Assembly (NCBI RefSeq): GCF_001633105.1
Contig: NZ_LUKZ01000009.1
Location: 129,733 to 193,732, forward strand
Direction of reading: 5' to 3'
Origin: Acidovorax sp. GW101-3H11
GTDB lineage: Bacteria; Pseudomonadota; Gammaproteobacteria; Burkholderiales; Burkholderiaceae_C
DNA length: 64,000 nt
In this document: piece by piece, positions 1-7,797 of the stretch
Layout of the letters: every line of letters starts with the position of its first letter
Numbering within the stretch: position 1 is the first letter of the stretch
Notes under the pieces: generated by a model
What the model was told of the DNA's origin: nothing
Databases searched by the model: none
The model's input: only the letters and a program-made list of their open reading frames with translations
Translations under genes and position numbers: made by a program

Positions 1-222
1 CAGCCCGAGTACAGCAGTGAAGACGAGGTGAGTACGGTCGGCTGGAACGGGGTCCTGAGATTCAGGGGAAGGAGCTACAAGCTGAGCAACGCCCTGCAGC
101 ACCATAAGGTGGGTATCCGGCCCAAGCAGGACAAGGACGGTTGCTTTGAAGTGTTCTTCGCGCATCACCGCTGTCTGGTGATTGACCTGACTGACACCGA
201 AGCCGTTAAATCAAATCTGTAA
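1..222 (+). CDS. IS481-type transposase, C-terminal fragment (runs in from left edge)
   Basis: The reading frame is open from base 1 to a TAA at 220-222, so only about the last 73 residues are visible. They contain a basic beta-rich tail (LRFRGRSYKL followed by VGIRPKQDKDGCFEVFF and IDLTD). This resembles the tail that follows the DDE integrase core in IS481-family transposases. A GTG at 28 could be read as a start but is internal. Just downstream (223-262) two CCATGT-containing steps resemble the end of such an element. The catalytic core lies outside the window, so activity cannot be judged. Confidence 0.65.
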   Translation, partial: QPEYSSEDEVSTVGWNGVLRFRGRSYKLSNALQHHKVGIRPKQDKDGCFEVFFAHHRCLVIDLTDTEAVKSNL

Positions 223-262
223 ACCATGTCCCCGCACACCTGTTAACCATGTGTCCGGTCCA

Positions 263-850
263 TACACTTCGCCAAAGAAAAGTACCCAAAAGAAAGGCGA
301 CCCCCAGTCTGCGACCCCTGCGCTTTGCTACGGGGCAAACCTGCGGCGGGGCGGTTGCGGGGTGCGCCGCAGAACTCACTGCGCTGCTTCGCAGCTCCGT
401 TCGGACAACTGCGGCGAGTCAGTTCACGAAGCATGGGCGCTTCGACGCCCATGCCACCCCACAACCGCCCCGCCGCAGGCGCAGCCAGCAGGGGGTGGAC
501 AGCCGAACAGCCCCACGGGCCTTTGCTTCGCTCGGCCCCCTCTCGCGGGCGCAAGCGCCACGCGCTGCGCAGGCGGGGCCGAGCGCAGCGATGGCCCGTG
601 TGGATGTCCGATTCGCGGGTTCCCTTCGCGATGCGCCGAGGAGCGCAGGGCGTGGGGCGGCACGCGCGTCGGAGCGCGCGTGCTTCGTGCTCTGACTCGC
701 CGTGGTTGTCCGAGCGGCGCGCGCAGCGCAAAGCGAGTTCCACGGCGCGCCCCACGCCCGAGCACCGCAGGTTGCCCGCAGCGAAGCGGAGGGACGCAGC
801 GTGTAGGGTCGCCCTTTCTTTGGTGACTTTTTTTCGGCGACGCGAAAGAA
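263..850. repeat. GC-rich composite inverted-repeat element, apparently non-coding
   Basis: The outer ends are inverted copies. The left end (about 265-345) reads AAAGAAAGGCGACCC and ends at AACCTGCGG; the right end (about 770-845) reads CCGCAGGTTGCCCGC and then GGGTCGCCCTTTCTTTGG. Inside, each half is itself palindromic: GGGGCGGTTG near 346 faces CAACCGCCCC near 465, and GCGTGGGGCG near 650 faces CGCCCCACGC near 745. Long frames are open on both strands, but they are mutually overlapping, arginine/proline/alanine-rich and resemble no family I know. I read this as a dispersed repeat, not genes. Confidence 0.6.
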
Positions 851-951
851 AGTTACTGCGCCGCCGGGCGCACCCCCCGGCCTCCGCCCCCAACCCCAGC
901 ACGACGAGGCTGCGAAAATCTCAGCCCAAACGGCAGTTGAAAGCTGGGATG

Positions 952-1008
952 ACTATAAAAACAATAGCTACCAGCGCTTGATGGAAAGGCGCAAGAGGCC
1001 AAAAATAT
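952..1008. repeat. Dispersed Comamonadaceae-type repeat, copy 1
   Basis: It contains AATAGCTACCAGCGCTTG, about 11 bases of loop with a GG-AGGCG character, then CGCAAGAGGCC and an A-rich end. The CGCTTG/CAAGAG arms can fold into a short hairpin. Related copies occur near 17766, 27087, 32994, 33395, 45561, 57146 and 59527, and a degenerate one inside the gene at 7794-9806. Confidence 0.7.
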
Positions 1009-1048
1009 CCGAAAATTCAGCCAACCAAAGCAACGCACAGTCGGATGA

Positions 1049-1084
1049 TTTATTTTTACCAAGCACTTGCTTGCTAAAAATAAA
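1049..1084. promoter_or_regulatory. 36-bp palindromic operator upstream of the TetR gene
   Basis: The core is CAAGCA-CT-TGCTTG (1060-1073). It is flanked by one C:C mismatch on each side and then by perfectly matching arms TTTATTTTTA (1049-1058) and TAAAAATAAA (1075-1084). It lies 22 bases before the ATG at 1106. A palindrome of this length at this place is what a TetR dimer pair would bind. Very similar sequences occur at 19134-19166 and 26113-26147. Confidence 0.75.
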
Positions 1085-1105
1085 CAGGTTTGCTATCGTG
1101 CCCGC

Positions 1106-1843
1106 ATGGATTCACCCGTGCCGCGCACCAGCGCCATCGCCCCCGCTCCCAAGACCCCCCCGGCCCGCTCCCGCAGCAAGGCCGTAGCCTCCTCCGACGC
1201 CAACGCAGCCACCACAGAGGCCACCACCACCCGCCGCCCCCGTGGCCGCCCCCGCAAGACCGCCGAGGAACTCGACGACGGCAACCGCCGCCGCAAGCTC
1301 ATGGACGGCGCCGCCAAGCTCTTCCGCACCCAGGGCTTCGCCGCCACCAGCACGCGCGACATTGCAGCGGCCGCAGGCATGCACAGCGGCTCGCCCTTCT
1401 ACCACTTCGAAAGCAAAAGCGCGCTGCTCTACGCCGTGATGAGCGAGGGCATGACCATGGCCACACAAAGCCAGCAGCAGGCACTGGATGCACTGCCCGC
1501 CACGGCCACACCGCGCGAGCAGCTGCACATACTCATCCGCCACCACTTCGAGATCCTGCTCGGGCCCCGCAGCAGCTTCATCCCTGTGATGCTTTACGAG
1601 TGGCGTTCGCTCACGCCTGCGCAGCGCAAGGGCATTGCCCGCATCAAGGACAGCTACGAGGCCACCTGGATGCCCGTGCTGGAAGCGCTGGCACAGCAGG
1701 GCGCGCTGCAGGCCGAGCCCGGTGTGGCGCGGCTGTTCATCTTCGGGGCGCTTAACTGGGCGGTGCAGTGGTTCTCGCCCAAGAAGGGCAAGTCGCTCGA
1801 CGCGCTCACCGACGAGGCACTCGCCTTGTTCATCCGTTCATAA
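1106..1843 (+). CDS. TetR/AcrR-family transcriptional regulator (AtuR-like by context)
   Basis: A 245-residue protein. The first 45 residues are Ala/Pro/Arg-rich and disordered, ending in an AT-hook-like RRPRGRPRK. The TetR DNA-binding domain follows, with the helix-turn-helix around FAATSTRDIAAAAGMHSGSPFYHF. The C-terminal half is the helical ligand and dimer domain. I chose the ATG at 1106 because a TTG at 1067 in the same frame would place the start inside the palindromic operator. The next gene follows after 28 bases with no terminator, so regulator and operon are probably co-transcribed and autoregulated. An acyl-CoA ligand is a reasonable inference from the catabolic operon that follows, and from the operator copies before the liv and beta-oxidation units. 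Confidence 0.85.
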   Translation: MDSPVPRTSAIAPAPKTPPARSRSKAVASSDANAATTEATTTRRPRGRPRKTAEELDDGNRRRKLMDGAAKLFRTQGFAATSTRDIAAAAGMHSGSPFYHFESKSALLYAVMSEGMTMATQSQQQALDALPATATPREQLHILIRHHFEILLGPRSSFIPVMLYEWRSLTPAQRKGIARIKDSYEATWMPVLEALAQQGALQAEPGVARLFIFGALNWAVQWFSPKKGKSLDALTDEALALFIRS

Positions 1844-1871
1844 CAAACAACCCCATCAAGGCAGAGTCACC

Positions 1872-2801
1872 ATGGCCCCCACAGCGCGCAACGCCTACCA
1901 GTCAGTGTTTGCTCCGGGCCTGTTCCAGGGGCAGGTGGTGGTGGTCACCGGCGGTGGCTCGGGCATAGGCCGTTGCACGGCGCATGAGCTGGCGCACCTG
2001 GGCGCGCATGTGGTGCTGGTGGGGCGCAAGCCTGAAAAGCTGCTGGCCGTGGCCGAAGAGATCACCGCCGATGGTGGCCGCGTGTCGTGCCAGGTGTGCG
2101 ACATCCGATCCGAAGAAGGCGTGGTGGCGCTGGTGCAGCAGATCGTTGCTGCGCAGGGGCGCATCGATGCGCTGGTCAACAACGCGGGCGGGCAGTTCAT
2201 GGCGCCGCTCGAATCCATCAGCGCCAAGGGCTGGGAGGCGGTGCTGCACACCAACCTCACCGGCGGCTTTTTGATGGCGCGAGAGTTCTACCGGCAGTGG
2301 ATGGCGCAGCACGGAGGCTCCATCGTCAACATCGTGGCCGACATGTGGGGCTCCATGCCTGGCATGGGGCACAGTGGGGCTGCCCGTGCGGGCATGGTCA
2401 GCTTGACGGAAACGGCTGCGCTGGAATGGGCGCACAGCGGTGTGCGCGTGAACGCCGTGGCGCCGGGCTACATCGCCTCCAGCGGCATGGACAACTACCC
2501 GCCCGAGGCGGCAGACATGCTGCGCGCCATGCCGCGCACGGTGCCGCTCGGCCGTTTTGGCAACGAGGCCGAGGTGTCGGCGGCCATCACCTTTTTGCTC
2601 AGCCCGGCAGCCAGCTTCATCAGCGGCACCACGCTGCGGGTGGATGGCGCACGGCCCCAGGTGCGCATGGGCTGGCCGCAGCGCCCGCCCGGTGCCACCG
2701 CCGCAGCACACCCGGCCGTGCGGCCGTTTGACGGCTTTCACCGCGCGCAGGTGCCGCAGGTGTTTGCACCTTCCCATACCCCCAAGACCGAGGCCGCATG
2801 A
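1872..2801 (+). CDS. SDR-family oxidoreductase, peroxisomal trans-2-enoyl-CoA reductase (PECR)-like
   Basis: A 309-residue classical-fold SDR with the NAD(P) motif GGGSGIG near residue 30 and NNAGG near 105. The usual YxxxK active site is altered. The segment reads GHSGAARAGMVSLTETAALEW, so Ser stands where Tyr is expected and Arg replaces Lys. HSGAARAG is the form I associate with PECR and related enoyl-/dienoyl-CoA reductases, which fits an acyl-CoA substrate. About 45 extra residues after the DGA end of the fold are Pro-rich. The stop overlaps the next start (ATGA), indicating translational coupling. It may correspond to AtuB or AtuG by position, but I would not assign either. Confidence 0.75.
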   Translation: MAPTARNAYQSVFAPGLFQGQVVVVTGGGSGIGRCTAHELAHLGAHVVLVGRKPEKLLAVAEEITADGGRVSCQVCDIRSEEGVVALVQQIVAAQGRIDALVNNAGGQFMAPLESISAKGWEAVLHTNLTGGFLMAREFYRQWMAQHGGSIVNIVADMWGSMPGMGHSGAARAGMVSLTETAALEWAHSGVRVNAVAPGYIASSGMDNYPPEAADMLRAMPRTVPLGRFGNEAEVSAAITFLLSPAASFISGTTLRVDGARPQVRMGWPQRPPGATAAAHPAVRPFDGFHRAQVPQVFAPSHTPKTEAA

Positions 2802-4411
2802 CTGCCGTCTTCACCTCCCGATTCAACCCAGGCAGCGCCGAGGCCACGCAGCGCCGCGCAGCGCTGCAGGCCCGCCTGGATGCCCTGCGCGCGTTGGAAG
2901 AGCGTGCCGCCGCCGCCTCGGCCCGCTCGCTCCCCCAGTTTGAAAAACGCGGCCAGCTGCTACCGCGCCAGCGCGTGGCGCTGCTGCTGGATGCCGGTGC
3001 GCCCTGGCTTCCGCTGTGCACGCTGGCGGGCTACCTGCAGGATGTGAAAGACCCCGAGAAGTCCGTGCCCGGTGGCGGCATGGTCGCGGGCATTGGTTTT
3101 GTCAGCGGTGTGCGCTGCATGGTGGTGGCCAGCGATTCGGGCATCGAGGCGGGGGCGATCCAGCCCATGGGGCTGGAAAAGATCTTGCGCGTGCAGGAGA
3201 TCGCGCTGCAAAACCGCTTGCCGTTCATCCACCTTGTGGAGAGCGCGGGCGCCAACCTCATGCGCTACCGGGTGGAGGGCTTCGTGCACGGCGGCACACT
3301 GTTCCGCAACCTCGCGCGGCTGTCGGCGGCGGGCATTCCGGTGATCACCGTGCAGCACGGCTCGGGCACCGCAGGCGGTGCTTACATGCCGGGGCTGTCG
3401 GATGTGGTCATCATGGTGCAGGGCCGCTCGCGCGCCTTTCTGGCCGGGCCACCGCTGCTCAAGGCTGCCACGGGCGAGATCGCGACGGAAGAAGAACTGG
3501 GCGGAGCCGAGATGCACACCGCTGTGTCCGGTTTGGGCGAATACCTGGCCCAGGACGACCGCGAGGCCATTGGCCTGGCGCGCGATGTGGTCGCGCAGCT
3601 GGGCTGGAACATGCCCCGGCGACCCAGCGCGCCTGTACCTCTCTTGCCCGCAGACGACCTGCTGTCCCTGATGTCTGCCGACCTGCGCCAGCCCGTGGAC
3701 ATGCGCGAGGTGATGGCGCGGCTGGTCGATGGCTCGGAATTGCTGGAGTTCAAGGCCCGCTACGGCATGGCTACGGTGTGCGCGCAGGGCCACATCGGCG
3801 GGCATGCCGTCGGCTTCATCAGCAACAACGGTCCCATCGACGTGGCGGGTGCCAACAAGGCCACGCACTTCATCCAGTGGATGTGCCAGCTGGGCCACCC
3901 CATCATCTACCTGCAGAACACCACGGGCTACATGGTGGGCAAGGACAGCGAGCAGGGCGGCATGATCAAGCACGGCAGCAAGATGATCCAGGCCGTGACC
4001 AACGCCACCGTGCCTCAGATCACCATCCAGTGCGGCGCCAGTTTTGGCGCGGGCAACTACGGCATGTGCGGGCGGGGCTATGCGCCGCGCTTCCTGTTCA
4101 GCTGGCCCGGTGCCAAGACGGCGGTGATGGGCGGCGAGCAGGCGGCGCGCACCATGCAGATCGTGACCGAGGCAGCGCTCGCGCGCAAAGGCATCACGCC
4201 CGACCCGGCCGAGTCGCAGGCCCAGTTCGACAAGATCGTCGCCATGTTCGAGGCCCAGGCCGATGTGTTCTACACCAGCGGCCTGCTGCTGGACGACGGC
4301 GTGATCGACCCGCGCGACACGCGCGCCGTGCTGGCGTTTTGCCTGGACACCTGCGCCGAGGCCCAGGCCCGCACGCTGCGGCCCCTGAGCTTTGGCGTGG
4401 CGCGGATGTAA
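2798..4411 (+). CDS. Acyl-CoA carboxylase beta subunit (geranyl-CoA carboxylase AtuC-like)
   Basis: A 537-residue carboxyltransferase with the two crotonase-like halves of biotin-dependent acyl-CoA carboxylases. Visible signatures are VESAGANLMRYRVEGF, HGSGTAGGAYMPGLSD (oxyanion Gly-Gly), FLAGPPLLKAATGE and EELGGAEMH in the N half, and QNTTGYMVG and GASFGAGNYGMCGRGY in the C half. The loop after ANL reads MRYRVEGFVHGGTLFRNLA. Methylcrotonyl-CoA carboxylases (LiuB/MCCB) usually have PRQDEVFPDR there, so a longer or branched substrate such as geranyl-CoA is more likely. The matching alpha subunit is at 7794. The complex is cytoplasmic and would carboxylate the gamma-methyl carbon of an enoyl-CoA using biotin. 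Confidence 0.8.
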   Translation: MTAVFTSRFNPGSAEATQRRAALQARLDALRALEERAAAASARSLPQFEKRGQLLPRQRVALLLDAGAPWLPLCTLAGYLQDVKDPEKSVPGGGMVAGIGFVSGVRCMVVASDSGIEAGAIQPMGLEKILRVQEIALQNRLPFIHLVESAGANLMRYRVEGFVHGGTLFRNLARLSAAGIPVITVQHGSGTAGGAYMPGLSDVVIMVQGRSRAFLAGPPLLKAATGEIATEEELGGAEMHTAVSGLGEYLAQDDREAIGLARDVVAQLGWNMPRRPSAPVPLLPADDLLSLMSADLRQPVDMREVMARLVDGSELLEFKARYGMATVCAQGHIGGHAVGFISNNGPIDVAGANKATHFIQWMCQLGHPIIYLQNTTGYMVGKDSEQGGMIKHGSKMIQAVTNATVPQITIQCGASFGAGNYGMCGRGYAPRFLFSWPGAKTAVMGGEQAARTMQIVTEAALARKGITPDPAESQAQFDKIVAMFEAQADVFYTSGLLLDDGVIDPRDTRAVLAFCLDTCAEAQARTLRPLSFGVARM

Positions 4412-4434
4412 GCGCTTCGCACGCAATCTCCCCG

Positions 4435-5565
4435 ATGGCCGAGCCTCTCAAACACCTGCTCAATGATTCCGTGCCGCCGCGCATCGCTGCCATGGTGCGG
4501 CGCGCGTGGCGCAAGTTCGATACCACTGCATTTCTGCAGCAGGTAGAGCCCGGCTACGAATCGCTGAAGCTGATGGCACGCGGCCAGCGCATTGCGCAGG
4601 CCCTGCAGGCCCACCTGCCGCAAGACGTGCCACGCGCGCTGGGTGTGCTGGTCGAATCGATGGACCCGCCGATGGGCATCGATGCCGCCGGTGAGCCCGA
4701 TGCGGGTGACCGCCCCTACAGCGCCTTCCTGTACCTGCCGCACAGCATCTACATCGGCAAACACGGCCTGCCGCATTTCGAGGCGGCCATGGCCGCGCAG
4801 CACGCGCTCACCCAGCGCTTTACGGCCGAGTTCTGCATTCGCCCCTACCTGCTGCACCACCAGGGCGCCACGCTTGCGCGGCTGCGCGACTGGGCGCAGG
4901 ACGACAACGCCCATGTGCGCCGTCTGGTGAGCGAAGGCACGCGGCCCCGCCTGCCCTGGGCGCCGCGCTTGCCCGCGTTCCAAAAGGACCCGCAGCTGGC
5001 CCTGCCGTTGCTCGACGCGCTCAAGGACGACCCATCGTCCTACGTGCGCCGCTCGGTCGCCAACCACCTGGGCGATATCGCCAAGGACCACCCCGACCTC
5101 GCCGTAGGCACCGCGCGCACCTGGCTGCAGGGCGCACCCGCACCGCGTGAAGCCCTGGTGCGCCACGGCCTGCGTTTTCTTATCAAACGCGGCGACGCCG
5201 CTGCGCTCGATGCCCTGGGCGTGGGCCATGCCGTGGCGCTGGATGTGCGGGCCGCGCGCGTGCTGCCCGCCCGTGCGCGCATCGGCGACAAGGTGCGCAT
5301 CGAAGCCGAGCTGCACAACCCCACACCCCAGCCCCAGCGCGTGCTGGCCGACCTCAAAGTGCATTACGTCAAGGCCCACGGCGGCACGGCGCCCAAGGTG
5401 TTCAAGCTGCAAACGCTGGACATAGCCCCCGGCGCCACCGTGGCCGTGGGCAAGACACTGTCGCTGCAGCAGATGACCACACGCACCCACTACCCCGGCG
5501 CGCACCAGGTGGAGCTGGTGCTCAACGGGCGGCCCCAGCCGCTGGGGCAGTTTCAGCTTTCGTGA
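4435..5565 (+). CDS. alkC: AlkC-type DNA alkylation repair glycosylase
   Basis: A 376-residue protein. The first 250 residues are helical HEAT-like repeats, with DDNAHVRRLVSEGTRPRLPW near 155 and DDPSSYVRRSVANHLGDIAKDHPD near 200; the latter is a hallmark of the AlkC/AlkD superfamily. The last 115 residues are beta-rich (ARIGDKVRIEAELHN onward) and fit the C-terminal Ig-like domain that separates AlkC from AlkD. The expected activity is removal of 3-methyladenine-type bases from alkylated DNA. It lies 23 bases after the carboxylase beta gene and 53 before an acyl-CoA dehydrogenase, on the same strand, so it is probably transcribed with a lipid-catabolic operon, which is unexpected. Confidence 0.75.
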   Translation: MAEPLKHLLNDSVPPRIAAMVRRAWRKFDTTAFLQQVEPGYESLKLMARGQRIAQALQAHLPQDVPRALGVLVESMDPPMGIDAAGEPDAGDRPYSAFLYLPHSIYIGKHGLPHFEAAMAAQHALTQRFTAEFCIRPYLLHHQGATLARLRDWAQDDNAHVRRLVSEGTRPRLPWAPRLPAFQKDPQLALPLLDALKDDPSSYVRRSVANHLGDIAKDHPDLAVGTARTWLQGAPAPREALVRHGLRFLIKRGDAAALDALGVGHAVALDVRAARVLPARARIGDKVRIEAELHNPTPQPQRVLADLKVHYVKAHGGTAPKVFKLQTLDIAPGATVAVGKTLSLQQMTTRTHYPGAHQVELVLNGRPQPLGQFQLS

Positions 5566-5618
5566 TCGAGGTTTGCAGGCACACAAACACACAAACGCAA
5601 CAGCAGGAGACAAGCACC

Positions 5619-6794
5619 ATGCAGTTCACACACGAGCACCGCGAGATCCAGAAGACCCTCAAGCGCTTCATCGACGAAGAGATCAACCCCCATGTGGACG
5701 AGTGGGAGGCGGCCGAGATCTTCCCCGCGCACGAGGTCTTCAAGAAGATGGGCAACCTGGGCCTGCTGGGCCTGTGCAAGCCCGAGGAATACGGCGGCCA
5801 GGGCCTGGACTATTCGTACAGCCTGGCCATGGCCGAGGCGCTGGGCCACATCCACTGCGGCGGCGTGCCCATGGCCATCGGCGTGCAGACCGACATGTGC
5901 ACCCCGGCGCTGGCGCGCTATGGCAGCGAAGAACTCAAGCGCAACTTTCTGGCCCCTGCGATTGCGGGCGACATGGTGGGCTGCATCGGCGTGAGCGAGC
6001 CTGCGGCGGGCAGCGATGTGTCGGGCATCAAGAGCGTGGCGCGCAAGGACGGCGACGACTACGTGATCACCGGCCAGAAGATGTGGATCACCAACAGCCT
6101 GCAGGCCGACTGGATGTGCATGCTGGTGAACACGGGCGAAGGGCCTGTGCACAAGAACAAGAGCCTGGTGATGGTGCCCATGCGCGATGGCCCCGGCGGC
6201 AAGCTCACCAAGGGCATCGAGGTGGCGCAGAAGATCCGCAAGATCGGCATGCACAGCAGCGACACGGGCCTGATCTATTTTGACGAAGTGCGCGTGCCAC
6301 AGCGTTACCGCATCGGTGCCGAAGGGCAGGGCTTCATCTACCAGATGCAGCAGTTCCAGGAGGAGCGTCTGTGGTGCGCCGCCAGCACGCTTGAATCGCT
6401 GAACCACTGCATCCAGTGGACCATCGACTACGCGCAAGAGCGCAGGTTGTTTGGCGCCACGCTGGCCGACCAGCAGTGGGTGCAGTTCAAGCTGGCCGAG
6501 CTCAAGACCGAGGTCGAAGCGCTGCGTGCACTCACCTACCGCGCCTGCGACCTGTATGTGAACGGGCAGGACGTGCTGGAGCTGGCCAGCATGGCCAAGC
6601 TCAAGGCTGGCCGCCTGAACCGCGAGGTGCCCGACACCTGCCTGCAGTTCTGGGGCGGCATGGGCTACACGCTGGAGAACAAGGTCTCGCGCATGTACCG
6701 CGACGGGCGGCTGGCGTCCATCGGCGGGGGCGCGGATGAAGTGATGCTGGGCATTCTTGCCAAGCTGATGGGCATTGCGAAACGACCGGTATGA
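5619..6794 (+). CDS. Acyl-CoA dehydrogenase (citronellyl-CoA dehydrogenase AtuD-like)
   Basis: A 391-residue flavoprotein of full acyl-CoA dehydrogenase length. N-terminal helices are followed by the FAD-binding beta domain (GVSEPAAGSDVSGI, MWITNS) and a C-terminal helical domain (QFWGGMGYTLEN, IGGGADEVM). The Glu of the MCAD-type YEG motif is Gly here. A Glu in QEERLW sits where isovaleryl-CoA-type enzymes carry the relocated catalytic base, which fits a branched substrate. CGGVPMAIGVQTDM resembles AtuD as I remember it. The ATG at 5619 is preceded by AGGAG. A short ACACAAACAC repeat precedes the ribosome binding site. It would oxidise an acyl-CoA to the 2-enoyl-CoA and feed the carboxylase. 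Confidence 0.8.
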   Translation: MQFTHEHREIQKTLKRFIDEEINPHVDEWEAAEIFPAHEVFKKMGNLGLLGLCKPEEYGGQGLDYSYSLAMAEALGHIHCGGVPMAIGVQTDMCTPALARYGSEELKRNFLAPAIAGDMVGCIGVSEPAAGSDVSGIKSVARKDGDDYVITGQKMWITNSLQADWMCMLVNTGEGPVHKNKSLVMVPMRDGPGGKLTKGIEVAQKIRKIGMHSSDTGLIYFDEVRVPQRYRIGAEGQGFIYQMQQFQEERLWCAASTLESLNHCIQWTIDYAQERRLFGATLADQQWVQFKLAELKTEVEALRALTYRACDLYVNGQDVLELASMAKLKAGRLNREVPDTCLQFWGGMGYTLENKVSRMYRDGRLASIGGGADEVMLGILAKLMGIAKRPV

Positions 6795-6835
6795 CGAACC
6801 ACTGGTTCTCCTCAGAAGTACGCGGTGCTCGCCGT

Positions 6836-6950
6836 CTAGCCCCTCGCCCCTCGTGGGAGAGGGGTTGGGGAGAGGGGGTGAACTTGCGCCGTGCCCCAGT
6901 CCAAGACCCCCTCTCCCCGGCCCTCTCCCGCGAGGGGAGAGGGAGTGAAT
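6836..6950. repeat. CCCTCTCCC/GGGAGAGGG stem-loop repeat
   Basis: It contains CCTCGTGGGAGAGGGG and later CCCCCTCTCCCCGG plus GAGGGGAGAGGGAG. Several alternating arms can form a strong hairpin. Repeats of this type are widespread in proteobacterial intergenic DNA. It separates two genes of the operon and might reduce read-through. Confidence 0.6.
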
Positions 6951-6984
6951 GCAGCCCGCTGCGCGCGCGCAATGGATCACTGAA

Positions 6985-7797
6985 ATGACCCCTGCCTCTT
7001 TGCTCATCGACCGCGTGCCGCTGCCCAGCGGCAGCGTTGAAACATGGACGCTGAATGACCCCGCCAGCCGCAATGCCCTGTCGGAGGCGATGGTGGATGC
7101 CCTGCTGGCCGCATGCGAGCGCGCTGCGGCCGATGCCGACCTGCGTGGCGTGGTGTTGCGCGGTGCCGGTGGGCACTTCTGCGCAGGTGGCAGCCTGGGC
7201 GGTTTTGCCAAGACCATCGGACAGCCGTTGGCTTCTGGTGAGGACGACCCGCTGGTGCCGCTGAACCGCCGCTTTGGCGCGCTGCTGCAGGCACTGTGCG
7301 CGCTGCCGCAGTGGCTCATCGTGGCGGTGGAAGGTGCTGCGATGGGCGGCGGCTTTGGCCTGGTGTGCTGCGCCGACCAGGTGCTAGCCCATGCCAGCGC
7401 TCAGTTCGCCACGCCCGAGGTCACGCTGGGCATCGTGCCCGCGCAGATCGCGCCGTTTGTGGTGCAGCGCCTGGGCCCTGCAGCGGCGCGGCGGTGTTTG
7501 CTGACGGGCGAGCGCTGGGATGCCGCTACCGCCCAGCGCTTGGGCCTGGTCGATGACGTGGTGGAGGGTGACATGGATGCTGCTGTACGGGCTGCCATCG
7601 CACGCCACACCGCCGCCGCACCCCAAGCCGTAGCCGCCACCAAACGTTTGCTGCTGGCCCAGCCAGATAAGCCATTGCCCGCGCTGCTCGATGACGCCGC
7701 CATCGCCTTTGCGCAGGCGCTGCGCGGGCCCGAGGCTCCGCAAGGGCTGGCTGCATTTGCCGCACGCAAGGTGCCGCCGTGGAGTGCGAACTCATGA
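6985..7797 (+). CDS. Enoyl-CoA hydratase/isomerase family protein (AtuE-like)
   Basis: A 270-residue crotonase-fold protein. GAGGHFCAGGSLGGFA (about residues 60-75) and EGAAMGGGFGLVCCAD (about 115-130) form the oxyanion hole, and TPEVTLGIVPAQ holds the position of a catalytic Glu. FCAGGSL in place of the usual CAGADL is a feature I associate with isohexenylglutaconyl-CoA hydratases. An in-frame ATG at 6949 would add 12 residues but lies in the end of the preceding repeat; I prefer 6985, although neither start has a clear ribosome binding site. The stop overlaps the alpha-subunit ATG (ATGA). It would hydrate the carboxylated enoyl-CoA. Confidence 0.75.
   Translation: MTPASLLIDRVPLPSGSVETWTLNDPASRNALSEAMVDALLAACERAAADADLRGVVLRGAGGHFCAGGSLGGFAKTIGQPLASGEDDPLVPLNRRFGALLQALCALPQWLIVAVEGAAMGGGFGLVCCADQVLAHASAQFATPEVTLGIVPAQIAPFVVQRLGPAAARRCLLTGERWDAATAQRLGLVDDVVEGDMDAAVRAAIARHTAAAPQAVAATKRLLLAQPDKPLPALLDDAAIAFAQALRGPEAPQGLAAFAARKVPPWSANS

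Noticed and set aside
243-981. Several overlapping open frames of 110-220 codons on both strands
   Set aside because: They share one GC-rich inverted-repeat element, overlap each other in several frames and resemble no protein family. The openness follows from base composition.
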